64,000 nucleotides of DNA from Paramylibacter ulvae. Lineage in GTDB: Bacteria > Pseudomonadota > Alphaproteobacteria > Rhodobacterales > Rhodobacteraceae. Shown one piece after another: positions 35,771-44,720 of the stretch. The stretch is taken from NCBI RefSeq assembly GCF_014652655.1, contig NZ_BMZF01000003.1, positions 62,001-126,000 of the forward strand. The letters are read 5' to 3'. Under the pieces are notes generated by a model. The model was not told where the DNA came from and did not search any database. It worked only from the letters and a program-made list of their open reading frames with translations. Position 1 is the first letter of the stretch, and each line of letters opens with the position of its first letter. The position numbers and the translations under genes were made by a program.

Positions 35771-36556
35771 TTACCAAGCGTTATAGCCGCCATCGACGTT
35801 GATAAACTGACCCGTCATATGGTTTGCGGCATTTGAGCTAAGGAAGAGTGCGACATCAGCGATTTCATCTGGTTGCGCCATGCGATCTTGCATGATCAAG
35901 GATGACACGCGTTTTTGAAATTCTTCGGAATGGCCATTGAAAACCGCACCAGGGGCAAGCGTGTTCACGGTTGCCTTTTTGCGCCAATAGCTCGCGAGCC
36001 AAAGCGTGATGCCGTGAACGCCAGCTTTGGTCGCTTGGTAAGCAGAAAAGTTTTTGAACGGCATGCCATCGTAAATATCGTGATGGGGGGCGCGAAGTGC
36101 ATACATCGATGCGATATTGATCAGTTTCAGATCCCATTTTCCAATGATTTGACGATCCATTTCACGCGCGACAAGGAATGGCCCCGTGAGGTTCACATCA
36201 AGCGTTTTATTCCAAGAGGCGAGGGTGGTATTGGCAAAATCGGGGAATTCGGCACCATCCTTCATCAACATTTCACCTGTAATCGATGCGTTGTTGAAAA
36301 ACACATTTGGTTCATGCCCATCACCCAAAAAACGGCTAAAGGTTTCTGTTACGGCGTCTTCGTCCGAAACATCCATTTCATAAAGCGCAAAGTTATCGTT
36401 TTTGCCGAATGTGTCGTGAAGCCCATCGTATCGAGCTCCCTTAAGTTCGGATGCGACAACCTTGGCACCTGCGTCCAACATGCGGCGCACATATGTGGTG
36501 CCAAGCACACCTCCAGAGCCGGTCAGAAAGACGGTTTTTCCAGATAAGTTGTTCAT
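35771..36556 (-). CDS. Short-chain dehydrogenase/reductase of a nonulosonate cluster (PtmA-like)
   Basis: A 261-residue SDR with the cofactor loop TGSGGVLGT, NNASITG, the catalytic Ser in INIASMY and YQATKAG for the Tyr-x3-Lys pair. It most resembles the SDRs accompanying flagellin-sugar (Ptm) or legionaminic-acid genes, where a PtmA-type enzyme contributes to precursor formation. It is the last gene of the leftward operon and overlaps the cytidylyltransferase stop by one base (TAATG). The substrate is not determined by sequence. Confidence 0.75.
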   Translation of the reverse strand: MNNLSGKTVFLTGSGGVLGTTYVRRMLDAGAKVVASELKGARYDGLHDTFGKNDNFALYEMDVSDEDAVTETFSRFLGDGHEPNVFFNNASITGEMLMKDGAEFPDFANTTLASWNKTLDVNLTGPFLVAREMDRQIIGKWDLKLINIASMYALRAPHHDIYDGMPFKNFSAYQATKAGVHGITLWLASYWRKKATVNTLAPGAVFNGHSEEFQKRVSSLIMQDRMAQPDEIADVALFLSSNAANHMTGQFINVDGGYNAW

Positions 36557-37263
36557 TATTTTTTACCTTCGCTCATTTGGCGCGACAGGCGCCATTCTGC
36601 ATATTCGAAATCTTCGATTGCATCGATATCATGGGCACGATCAGAAGGCACAACACATGGGATCACACGCCCGTCATAAAGGAATGTGCCACGGCGCAGA
36701 TATGCGGGATCCAACACATAGGTGGACGCCGCATGTTCATAGACTACTGGAGCTTGTTGGCGCGCAACGACATTTCCAGGCATAGGTTTTGAAACATGTA
36801 AGGCACCTGTTTCGTCCGCTTCCATCAAATTGAAATAAGGGTTTCTGTCGGCAATAGCACAGGTCATGACCATGTCGGGCTTTTCCGCCTGAAACAATTC
36901 CACGGCGTTTGTGATATCAATGGGTTGGCGAAGCGGTGCGGTCGCATCCACATCAACAAATACGGATACAGATTTACCGGTAACCTGTTCAACCGCCGCC
37001 AGCGCATGGCGCCAAACATCCCATTTCGATGCGGTGTCATTGGCCAGTTCATCGGGGCGCAACCCAATATCAATTGCCCCGCGTTCGGTGGCAAATTTCA
37101 ACATATCCGTGCCATCGGTGGACACCACAACAGCATCAATCAGCGGGTGTTCAAGCAATTGATCAAGGCTCCATTGCAGCAAGGGTTTGCCCAATAACAT
37201 TTTCATGTTTTTCCCAGGAAGCCCCTTGGATCCTGCGCGTACGCCAATATGGCCAAGTATCAT
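36556..37263 (-). CDS. CMP-nonulosonate (acylneuraminate) cytidylyltransferase
   Basis: A 235-residue cytidylyltransferase that would activate a nine-carbon sugar (sialic or legionaminic acid) with CTP. The nucleotide motif is RAGSKGLPGKN near the N terminus. VVVSTDGTD, VDVDATAPLR and YEHAASTYVLD resemble PtmB/LegF more than E. coli NeuA, and it lacks the long C-terminal domain of enterobacterial NeuA. It overlaps the Gfo/Idh stop by four bases. Final glycosyltransferases are not in this cluster. Confidence 0.85.
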   Translation of the reverse strand: MILGHIGVRAGSKGLPGKNMKMLLGKPLLQWSLDQLLEHPLIDAVVVSTDGTDMLKFATERGAIDIGLRPDELANDTASKWDVWRHALAAVEQVTGKSVSVFVDVDATAPLRQPIDITNAVELFQAEKPDMVMTCAIADRNPYFNLMEADETGALHVSKPMPGNVVARQQAPVVYEHAASTYVLDPAYLRRGTFLYDGRVIPCVVPSDRAHDIDAIEDFEYAEWRLSRQMSEGKK

Positions 37264-38192
37264 GTTTTACTCCTGAGTTTGCCGGTGAATTCGCGCTGTT
37301 CATATGCTGCGCAAATGAGTTGGCAGGTTGCCATTTCGCTGTATAAGATTGGCGCGATTGGGTTTTCCAATTTTTCCCCACGCACAAGGCGAATGAAATC
37401 GGCCATTGCGTTTTGAAACATGGCCTGTCGATCAATGTCGAGGGTGAGCTGCTCAATGCCGGCATCTGTTTCAATCTGATAGATATTGTTAGCAAGATCA
37501 AATGTGATCTTTTGCGACTGCCCCCAAAGGACAAGCTTGCGCGTGCTGATGGGGCTTAGATAATCCATACAGACCGTGCCATGTGCATTTTCATTATGCA
37601 GCGCAATGCGCGTTGAAAAATCCACGCCTACGTGATCGGGGTGGGATAGACAGCCGATGGAATCAAGGTCTAGCGCCCCCATGATCGTATGCGCCATATC
37701 CAATTCATGGCACAGATCAAGCAAGACGCCACCGCCATCGGGATTGGCGGCGTAACTGTCCGAAAAATTCCAGTTTTCGCGCCATTGGTTCACATCATGT
37801 CCAATATCAAAGGTGAAGCGGTAGGTATCCAAATCCGCACTTGCCAGATAACGTATCGCTGGATGATAGCGCATCATGAAACCAGCAAAACAACGATCTG
37901 CAAGCGGGCCGAGTTGTTTCATGATCAAATCCAGATCAACCCGACGATAGGCAATCGGCTTTTCAATATAGATCGGCAGTTCATGTGCGGCCAAAATTTC
38001 AGTGATTTCTGTGCGAATTTGCGTGGCGGTACACAGAACCGCCGCTTCGAAATTATCTGACTTTAAGCGTTGTTTTAATCCGTCAATACCATCGGATTTC
38101 ATGGAAATGCTGACAACATCTTGGCCAAGATGCGACAGGTTGTTTGCATGGCGTTTGCCGATGGCACCCGTTCCGATGACAAGAAAGGTCAT
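37260..38192 (-). CDS. Gfo/Idh/MocA-family oxidoreductase in nonulosonate operon
   Basis: A 310-residue NAD(P)-dependent sugar oxidoreductase. The N-terminal Rossmann motif is VIGTGAIGKRH, the EKPIA motif is present as IYIEKPIAYR, and the C-terminal half is the alpha/beta catalytic domain with LLDLCHELD. Similar enzymes occur in nonulosonate and flagellin-glycan gene sets, but the reaction is not known from sequence. Translation is coupled to the cytidylyltransferase (ATGA at 37260-37263). There is a 60-base gap to the epimerase gene upstream. Confidence 0.8.
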   Translation of the reverse strand: MTFLVIGTGAIGKRHANNLSHLGQDVVSISMKSDGIDGLKQRLKSDNFEAAVLCTATQIRTEITEILAAHELPIYIEKPIAYRRVDLDLIMKQLGPLADRCFAGFMMRYHPAIRYLASADLDTYRFTFDIGHDVNQWRENWNFSDSYAANPDGGGVLLDLCHELDMAHTIMGALDLDSIGCLSHPDHVGVDFSTRIALHNENAHGTVCMDYLSPISTRKLVLWGQSQKITFDLANNIYQIETDAGIEQLTLDIDRQAMFQNAMADFIRLVRGEKLENPIAPILYSEMATCQLICAAYEQREFTGKLRSKT

Positions 38193-38252
38193 GATATTTC
38201 CTTTCGTGAAACTGTTGCGGTGTCATGTGTTATGCAGTGATTATTCATGCCA

Positions 38253-39377
38253 TCAATCAACAAAGGTTTTTTGCAAGCTGCGATCCCAAAACGTGTCATC
38301 GTTTAATACTTCAACAAACCGTTTCGCGGTGTCACCACCACCAAAGCCAGTGTCAGCATCAAATTTTTGCCCCCAAGAATTGGCGAAAAACGCTGCAATT
38401 TTATCGCCGTCATTTGCGGCTGTTTGGGTGATCGATGGCGCGTTTGAACGATTTGTTTGGCGTGTGCCAACATCAAGGCTCGGCACACCTAAAAATGGCG
38501 CTTCGCGCACACCTGCGGAGCTGTTGCCGATTAACGCCTTTGCGTTGCGCAACAATTCGGAAAAATACAAAAACCGCATGGATGGTATTTGACGGAAACG
38601 ATCCGCAGGTAATTTGGCAATTGCGTCGAAAATTTCCGTTGATCCTGGATCATTGTTGGGCAGGATCACGACGAAATTTTTGCCGCTTTGATCCAAGGCT
38701 GCGAATAAATCGCGCGCCTGTTGCCCCATTGATTTGGTTTCGGATGTCACCGGGTGAAATGTTACGATGCCATAGTCATCAAATGGAATTTCATAGCGGG
38801 TTTTGACTTGATCAAGGCTTATCCCCGTTGGCGCCCCGTGCGCATCTAGTTCGGGCGATCCAATGGTATAAATCGTTTCAGCAGCCTCGCCCAATGCCAT
38901 CACACGTGATTTTGCATTTTCTGAGCTGACAAAATGTGCCGCCGCCAATTTGGAATTACAATGGCGGAAAATTTCGTCGATCGTGCCTGATACTTCGCCA
39001 CCCTCAATATGTGCGCAGCGCACATAGTTGGTTGCGCAAACCAAGGAACAGGCCAATGCTTCGACGCGATCGCCGTGAATGACCACCAGATCGGGTTGGC
39101 TTTCACGGATAAAATCGGAAAAACCAAGCACGGTTTTTGACAGAATTAAATCCTGTGGATCGCCTTCGCGTTGGTTGATAAATTCCGCGATTTCGACACC
39201 TGTAACGCGTTGCACCTCGATCCTCGTTTGGCCATAGCGTTGCATCATATGCATGCCCGTGACGAAAAAGGTAACACGAAAACCTGCATCGCGCGCAGCA
39301 ATGGCCAGCGGTTCCATTTTGCCAAAATCCGCGCGTGTTCCCGTGACGAAAACCAGATGTTTCTGGGAATTAGGCAT
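38253..39377 (-). CDS. neuC: UDP-N-acetylglucosamine 2-epimerase (hydrolysing), NeuC/LegG type
   Basis: A 374-residue hydrolysing epimerase of the GT-B fold that releases ManNAc (or a deoxy analogue) and UDP for nonulosonate synthesis. Motifs are FVTGTRADFGKM, FVTGMHMMQRYG, HIEGGEVSGTIDE, FHPVTSE and GNSSAGVREAPFLGVPSLDVGTRQ. To my memory these are close to the meningococcal SiaA enzyme, favouring Neu5Ac, but LegG-type enzymes look similar. ATG 39377 overlaps the neuB stop by eight bases; the longer frame to 39422 is rejected. Confidence 0.9.
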   Translation of the reverse strand: MPNSQKHLVFVTGTRADFGKMEPLAIAARDAGFRVTFFVTGMHMMQRYGQTRIEVQRVTGVEIAEFINQREGDPQDLILSKTVLGFSDFIRESQPDLVVIHGDRVEALACSLVCATNYVRCAHIEGGEVSGTIDEIFRHCNSKLAAAHFVSSENAKSRVMALGEAAETIYTIGSPELDAHGAPTGISLDQVKTRYEIPFDDYGIVTFHPVTSETKSMGQQARDLFAALDQSGKNFVVILPNNDPGSTEIFDAIAKLPADRFRQIPSMRFLYFSELLRNAKALIGNSSAGVREAPFLGVPSLDVGTRQTNRSNAPSITQTAANDGDKIAAFFANSWGQKFDADTGFGGGDTAKRFVEVLNDDTFWDRSLQKTFVD

Positions 39378-40404
39378 CTTCAAAATCAGACCATTTAAGT
39401 TGCTGATTACGTTTTGCCGCAACTTTTAACTTGCGCCCCAGAACCGCGTCAAATTCAAAGCCCGCGATTTCACCACTGCCTGGGCGGCGCGCCCAGATAT
39501 CGGATTCACCAATCACGGTGCCTGCTGGCAAATCTTTGTCGGCGACAAGTGATCCACGCGCAAAACGATACACATCCTCTTCTGGGCCGGTGCGTTCCTT
39601 TTTATTGTGCAACGCCGTGTGAATGTGGCGTGATTTTTCAATGATCAATGCCAATTCCGCAGGGTCCATTGAGCAGACAATATCGGGGCCAACGCGTTCC
39701 ATTGTATCGGTGAAGTGGCGTTCCAAAATACACGCACCCAAAGCCACGGATGACAGCGCCATTTCTGGCCCAATGGAATGGTCGGAAAATCCAACAACCG
39801 CATTTGGGAATGCTTTTTGCAAATCGGTGACACCTTGCAATGATACGATTTCAGGTGGGGATGGGTACAGGTTGGTACATTCCAACAGCGCGTATTCGAT
39901 ACCTGCATTGTCCAAAATTTCCACCGATGCGCGAACAGTGTCGATGGTTTGCATGCCCGTTGACATAATCACGGGCTTTCCAAAGCTCGCGATATGGCGG
40001 ATCAGGGGCAGGTTGTCTGCCTCGCCCGATCCGATTTTATATGCGGGCACGTCCAGACTTTCTAAAAAATCGGCGGCGGCGCGAGAAAATGGGGTGGAAA
40101 TGAAAATCATACCCAAGGATTCGGCGTACTCTTTCAATGCTTTTTCATCTTCGCGTGACAGGGCGCATTGTTCCATGACCTCCCAAATCGACACATCGGC
40201 GTTTGGTGGAAATATCTGTTTTGCCTCTTCTGTCATTTCGTCTTCGACGATATGGGTCTGGTGTTTGATCATTTCACAGCCAGATTCATGTGCCAAACGC
40301 ACCATGTTTTTCGCAACCTCCAGATCACCGCCGTGGTTGATGCCAATTTCGGCGATCACAAGTGGCGGATGGTTTGGGGAAATTTCGCGGTTACCAATTT
40401 TCAT
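39370..40404 (-). CDS. neuB: N-acetylneuraminate (nonulosonate) synthase, NeuB
   Basis: PEP-dependent synthase that condenses ManNAc (or a 2,4-diacetamido analogue) to a nine-carbon sugar acid. It is 344 residues: a TIM barrel with AEIGINHGGD, KHQTHIVEDEM, STPFSRAAA, YKIGSGEADN, STGMQ and GFSDHSIG, then a C-terminal SAF (antifreeze-like) domain from about 285 with RRPGSGE. The wording is close to what I know of meningococcal NeuB, which favours Neu5Ac. It is the first gene of the operon, with AGGA before ATG 40404, and is divergent from ccmF. Confidence 0.93.
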   Translation of the reverse strand: MKIGNREISPNHPPLVIAEIGINHGGDLEVAKNMVRLAHESGCEMIKHQTHIVEDEMTEEAKQIFPPNADVSIWEVMEQCALSREDEKALKEYAESLGMIFISTPFSRAAADFLESLDVPAYKIGSGEADNLPLIRHIASFGKPVIMSTGMQTIDTVRASVEILDNAGIEYALLECTNLYPSPPEIVSLQGVTDLQKAFPNAVVGFSDHSIGPEMALSSVALGACILERHFTDTMERVGPDIVCSMDPAELALIIEKSRHIHTALHNKKERTGPEEDVYRFARGSLVADKDLPAGTVIGESDIWARRPGSGEIAGFEFDAVLGRKLKVAAKRNQQLKWSDFEDA

Positions 40405-40563
40405 GGGGCAAGTCCTTGTTGTTTTGATTGGTTTTAAACCGCATTTGAAAGGGAGGCAAACAAAGAAGCGCAGAATTGACGTTTAGGCATTATGCCACAT
40501 AAGCGTTACTTGACCCCATTGGGTGAAAAAGGGGAAAAGAACGCTGAAATTGGAGCAAACCCT

Positions 40564-42555
40564 ATGATCCCTGAATTTGGACATCTGGCATTAACCTTGG
40601 CCTTGGCGATTGCATGTGTGCAAAGCGTTCTGCCTATGTTGGGCGCTGGACGGCGCAATGTACAATGGATGCAAACCGCCCGCACGACGGCGATATTACA
40701 AGCTGCGCTTATCGCGATTGCTTTTGGTGCTTTGATGCGATCATTCATGGTCAGCGATTTTTCAGTGTTGAACGTGGTGGAAAATTCACATTCGCTGAAA
40801 CCAATGTTGTTCAAAATGGCCGGAACATGGGGGAGCCACGAAGGTTCGTTATTGCTCTGGGTGTTTATCTTGGCGATTTTTGGCGCGGCGGTGGCGGTGT
40901 TTGGCGGCAATATTCCCCTGACGTTAAAGGCACGTACATTATCGGTTCAGGCGTGGATTACGGTTGGTTTTCTATCGTTCCTGTTGTTCACATCTAACCC
41001 GTTTTTGCGCGTATTCCCCGTGCCATTGGATGGCAATGATTTGAACCCGTTGTTGCAGGATGTTGGGTTGGCGATCCATCCACCATTATTATATATCGGG
41101 TATGTCGGGTTTTCGATTGTGTTTTCATTTGCGGTGGCCGCATTGATCGAAGGCCGTGTCGATCCTGCATGGGCACGTTGGGTACGCCCATGGACATTGG
41201 CCGCATGGGTGAGTTTGACTGCGGGTATTACACTTGGATCTTGGTGGGCTTATTACGAGCTGGGCTGGGGCGGCTGGTGGTTTTGGGACCCCGTTGAAAA
41301 TGTTTCCTTTATGCCTTGGTTGTTGGGAACGGCATTGTTGCATTCCGCAATCGTGACAGAAAAACGCGATACGTTCAAAAGCTGGACGATATTATTGGCG
41401 ATTTTGACGTTTTCATTGTCCCTGCTTGGTACGTTTATTGTGCGCTCTGGCTTGTTAACATCTGTTCATGCTTTTGCTGTTGATCCCGAACGTGGGGTTT
41501 ATATCCTCGCACTGTTGGGAGTTTCGATTGGTGGGTCGCTGACCTTGTTTGCGGCGCGTGCGGGCGCGATGGAGCCAGGTGGGATTTTTGGCACGATCAG
41601 CCGCGAAACCGGATTGATGATCAACAACCTGTTGTTGGCAACGGCCACCGCTACGGTGTTGTTTGGCACATTGTATCCGCTGTTTTTAGAGGCGGTTGCA
41701 GATGAAAAAATATCTGTTGGGCCGCCGTTTTTTAACGCAAGTTTTATCCCCATCATGCTGCCATTGGTGATCGTGATGGGTGTGGGGCCATTTTTGCCAT
41801 GGAAACGCGCCGATTTGCCCGGTGTTTTAACGCGGCTAAAATGGGTGGCGGCCATTTCCATATTGGCGATGATCGCTGTTTGGTATTGGGCAACCAAGGG
41901 TCCTGCATTGGGCGTATTGTCCATTGGTGCGGCCACATGGTTGTTGCTTGCAACCCTATTGGAATGGGGTAAGCGGGTGAAATTATTCCAAGAACCACTT
42001 GCAACATCATTGCGCCGTGCGCGCAATCTACCCCGCGCAAGCCACGGTATGACACTGGCACATGCTGGCCTTGCGGTTTGTATTCTTGGGTTCGTGGGAT
42101 CAAGTGCGTGGAAAGAAGAAGTCGTCACATTTGTTGAAACAGGAACGGATGTAAAAATCGCAGGGTTTGATGTGCAATTCCAAGGTGTAGAGCGCGAAAT
42201 GGGGCCGAATTACATTGCCCAAGTCGGCACGCTTGTCGTGGCAAAGAATGGCAAGTTTGTCACCACATTGCACCCAGAGCGGCGCACATATCCGGTGGCG
42301 CAGTCAACCACGACGGAATCGGCCATTCGCCAAACCATTGCGGGCGATCTCTATGCATCGATTGTGGAGCCAAGCGCAGAATCTGCACGTGGAAAATGGA
42401 CGTTACGGATTATTTATGAACCCTTGGTGAATTTCATCTGGTTTGGCGCGGCCTTGATCGTGTTGGGCGGTGTGTTTTCGCTCAGCGATCGTCGATTGCG
42501 CGTGGGCGTTCCAAAGAAAAAAATATCACGGGCGGTTCCCGCCCCAGCGGAGTAG
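40564..42555 (+). CDS. ccmF: Cytochrome c maturation protein CcmF
   Basis: Large inner-membrane heme-handling protein (663 residues) that works with CcmH and CcmI to attach heme to apocytochrome c. It has about a dozen or more hydrophobic helices. The tryptophan-rich WWD motif GWGGWWFWDPVEN is near residue 237, with conserved His residues in flanking loops (HPPLLYIGY, HSAIV). ATG 40564 has GGAG seven bases upstream; the open frame from 40492 is rejected. It leads the ccmF-ccmG-ccmH-ccmI run. Confidence 0.97.
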   Translation: MIPEFGHLALTLALAIACVQSVLPMLGAGRRNVQWMQTARTTAILQAALIAIAFGALMRSFMVSDFSVLNVVENSHSLKPMLFKMAGTWGSHEGSLLLWVFILAIFGAAVAVFGGNIPLTLKARTLSVQAWITVGFLSFLLFTSNPFLRVFPVPLDGNDLNPLLQDVGLAIHPPLLYIGYVGFSIVFSFAVAALIEGRVDPAWARWVRPWTLAAWVSLTAGITLGSWWAYYELGWGGWWFWDPVENVSFMPWLLGTALLHSAIVTEKRDTFKSWTILLAILTFSLSLLGTFIVRSGLLTSVHAFAVDPERGVYILALLGVSIGGSLTLFAARAGAMEPGGIFGTISRETGLMINNLLLATATATVLFGTLYPLFLEAVADEKISVGPPFFNASFIPIMLPLVIVMGVGPFLPWKRADLPGVLTRLKWVAAISILAMIAVWYWATKGPALGVLSIGAATWLLLATLLEWGKRVKLFQEPLATSLRRARNLPRASHGMTLAHAGLAVCILGFVGSSAWKEEVVTFVETGTDVKIAGFDVQFQGVEREMGPNYIAQVGTLVVAKNGKFVTTLHPERRTYPVAQSTTTESAIRQTIAGDLYASIVEPSAESARGKWTLRIIYEPLVNFIWFGAALIVLGGVFSLSDRRLRVGVPKKKISRAVPAPAE

Positions 42556-42559
42556 TACC

Positions 42560-43117
42560 ATGAAAAGAATTTTGATGACTTTGCCCATGGTGGTGGTGCT
42601 GATTTTGGGTGGGTTTTTATACTGGGGTTTGAACGCGGATCGCAATCCAAATGAAATTCCGTCGCCACTATTGGGTAAGGTTGTGCCTGAATTTGCGCTG
42701 GATAGCATTGATGGCGTTGGCGTTGATGGGTTTGGTTCCGCAGAATTATCGACGGGCGGTATAAAGTTGGTAAATGTTTTTGCATCGTGGTGTGTGCCAT
42801 GCCGTGCAGAACATGGCGTTTTGATCAAACTGGCCGCGCGAGAAGATGTTGATCTGTACGGTATCAATTACAAGGATCAACCAATTGATGCGCAAAGATG
42901 GCTGGCCGAAATGGGGAATCCATACACAGGTGTTGGTTCCGATTTCACCGGACGCGTTGGAATCGAATGGGGTGTTTCGGGTGTGCCAGAAACATTCATC
43001 GTCAGCCCCGATGGCGTGATCATGTACCATTTTCGCGGCCCATTGGTTGGTGATACGGCGCTGCGCGATTTTGGCGAAGGTTTGCGCCGTGCGCGTGAAC
43101 AGATCGGGCAATCTTGA
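42560..43117 (+). CDS. ccmG: Thioredoxin-like cytochrome c maturation protein CcmG (DsbE)
   Basis: A 185-residue periplasmic thioredoxin-fold protein anchored by an N-terminal helix (about 4-24). It keeps apocytochrome cysteines reduced. The active site is WCVPC within NVFASWCVPCRAEH, and the GVSGVPETFIV cis-Pro motif is present. GGAG lies seven bases before ATG 42560, four bases after the ccmF stop. The stop overlaps the ccmH start as TGATG. Confidence 0.95.
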   Translation: MKRILMTLPMVVVLILGGFLYWGLNADRNPNEIPSPLLGKVVPEFALDSIDGVGVDGFGSAELSTGGIKLVNVFASWCVPCRAEHGVLIKLAAREDVDLYGINYKDQPIDAQRWLAEMGNPYTGVGSDFTGRVGIEWGVSGVPETFIVSPDGVIMYHFRGPLVGDTALRDFGEGLRRAREQIGQS

Positions 43118-43587
43118 TGCTAAAATACTTTGTTCTGGTTTTCACAATTCTGTTTGTTTCGCCCAGTTTTGCAGTGGAGCCAGATGAAATTTTGGATGAT
43201 CCAGTATTGGAAACACGTGCGCGCGACATATCCGTAAATGTGCGCTGTGTGGTGTGTCAGAATGAACCGATTGATACATCAAATGCGGGCGTTGCGCGTG
43301 ATCTACGTCTGTTAATTCGCGAACGCTTGGTTGCGGGCGATAGCAATGATCAGGTCTATGAATTTTTGGTGGCGCGATATGGTGATTATGTATTGTTCAA
43401 ACCACCGTGGCGGCCAAGCACCTATTTGTTGTGGCTAGCGCCATTTTTGATTTTGGGCGGTGGCATTATCGGCATGGTTTATACGTTATCGCGCAAACCT
43501 CAAAAACCGCGTGATGGATTAAGTGCCGATGAACAGGCCACATTGGACAATTTAATCGGATCCAACAGCGAAAAGGATGCGTCATGA
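43117..43587 (+). CDS. ccmH: Cytochrome c maturation protein CcmH (Ccl2)
   Basis: A 156-residue periplasmic thiol protein that reduces or presents apocytochrome c for heme ligation. It has a signal peptide (ending SFAVEP), the redox motif RCVVCQ in NVRCVVCQNEPI, and a C-terminal transmembrane helix (about 102-122). ATG 43117 overlaps the ccmG stop by one base. It is coupled to ccmI by an ATGA overlap at 43584-43587. Confidence 0.94.
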   Translation: MLKYFVLVFTILFVSPSFAVEPDEILDDPVLETRARDISVNVRCVVCQNEPIDTSNAGVARDLRLLIRERLVAGDSNDQVYEFLVARYGDYVLFKPPWRPSTYLLWLAPFLILGGGIIGMVYTLSRKPQKPRDGLSADEQATLDNLIGSNSEKDAS

Positions 43588-44720
43588 TTTGGGGTGCCGC
43601 GATTATATTGGCGTTAATTTGTTTTGGTATTCTGATGAAACCCGTGTTGCGTCCAACTATGGCTGCGCAGTTGGAACATAACGAAACGGCGCTTGAAATT
43701 TACAAGGATCAGTTGGCGGAAATCGATCGGGATTTGGTGCGTGGTTTGATCGGTGACACCGATGCCGCCGCCGCGCGATTGGAAATTCAGCGCCGCATTT
43801 TGGCGATGGGGAAAGGGCGAAAATCAATTGCATCGACGTCCAAATCAAATGGGTTGCTCCTGGCGATTGCTGCTGTATTTGTGCCCATTGCTGGCATGGG
43901 AATTTACGCTATCACGGGCTCCCCAGATGCACGATCTGTTCCATACGCAACGCGCGGTGAAGAGGTGGCGCAGGCACGCGAAATCACCGATTTGGCAACG
44001 CGATTGCGTGAAAAACTGACAGCACATGCGGATGGCGGCCCATCGGAAGGGTGGATATTGTTGGGGCAAACTTATATGGGCATGGCGCGCTACAATGATG
44101 CCGCAGAAGCATTTGGCGTTGTTGCCGCGCGCGAAGATGCGGATTCTGTTGTGTTTTCACGCTATGGCGAGGCATTGATTGCCGCAGAAAACGGGTCGAT
44201 CACACCGCTTGCAGAAACGCAACTAGATCGATCTTTAGCGATGGATCCGCGCAATCCTGCCCCCAGTTACTACAAGGCATTGGCGCATCAACAGCGTGGC
44301 GATTTAGACAGTGCATATCAAGTTTTGTCAGATCGGTTGGCCCAAGCTGAAAATTGGCAGCCTTGGATGGAAAGTTTTGCCATGCTTGCCAATGATATCC
44401 GTGGTCAGATTGATCGCCCAGCATTGGTGTTGCCAGATCGCCCCGCTGGCCCAAGTGCGGCGGATATGCAAGCGGCTCAAGATATGGATGCAGACGATCG
44501 AGCTGCGTTTATTCAATCCATGGTAACAGGGCTGGCCGAACGGTTGGCACAGAATCCAGACGATCTGGATGGGTGGTTGCGGTTGGCGCGAGCATATGAC
44601 GTGTTGGGAGAGGCTGACAAAGCCAAACAGGCCTATCAATCTGCGAAACCGTTGGTTGATAACCTTGCCGATGATGATCCACGCAAGGGAATCGTGGAAA
44701 ACGCGTTATCGCTGAATTAA
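43584..44720 (+). CDS. ccmI: Cytochrome c biogenesis protein CcmI (CycH), TPR
   Basis: A 378-residue apocytochrome chaperone with two N-terminal transmembrane helices (about 1-18 and 90-110) and a periplasmic TPR region. Repeats with WILLGQTYMGMARYNDAAEAF and WLRLARAYDVLGEADKAKQAY patterns are seen at about 150-185 and 330-360. It binds the C terminus of apocytochrome c and delivers it to CcmFH. It converges with the DsbD-like gene, whose stop overlaps it by four bases. Confidence 0.9.
   Translation: MIWGAAIILALICFGILMKPVLRPTMAAQLEHNETALEIYKDQLAEIDRDLVRGLIGDTDAAAARLEIQRRILAMGKGRKSIASTSKSNGLLLAIAAVFVPIAGMGIYAITGSPDARSVPYATRGEEVAQAREITDLATRLREKLTAHADGGPSEGWILLGQTYMGMARYNDAAEAFGVVAAREDADSVVFSRYGEALIAAENGSITPLAETQLDRSLAMDPRNPAPSYYKALAHQQRGDLDSAYQVLSDRLAQAENWQPWMESFAMLANDIRGQIDRPALVLPDRPAGPSAADMQAAQDMDADDRAAFIQSMVTGLAERLAQNPDDLDGWLRLARAYDVLGEADKAKQAYQSAKPLVDNLADDDPRKGIVENALSLN

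Noticed and set aside
35915-36547. 210-residue open frame on the + strand over the SDR gene
   Set aside because: Antisense to the SDR with clear catalytic motifs; no domain in the translation.
39623-40486. 287-residue open frame on the + strand over neuB
   Set aside because: It lies antisense to neuB, which has strong family motifs, and its translation shows no domain. It reflects codon bias on the other strand.
41499-42128. 209-residue open frame on the minus strand over ccmF
   Set aside because: Shadow of ccmF with no recognisable motif.
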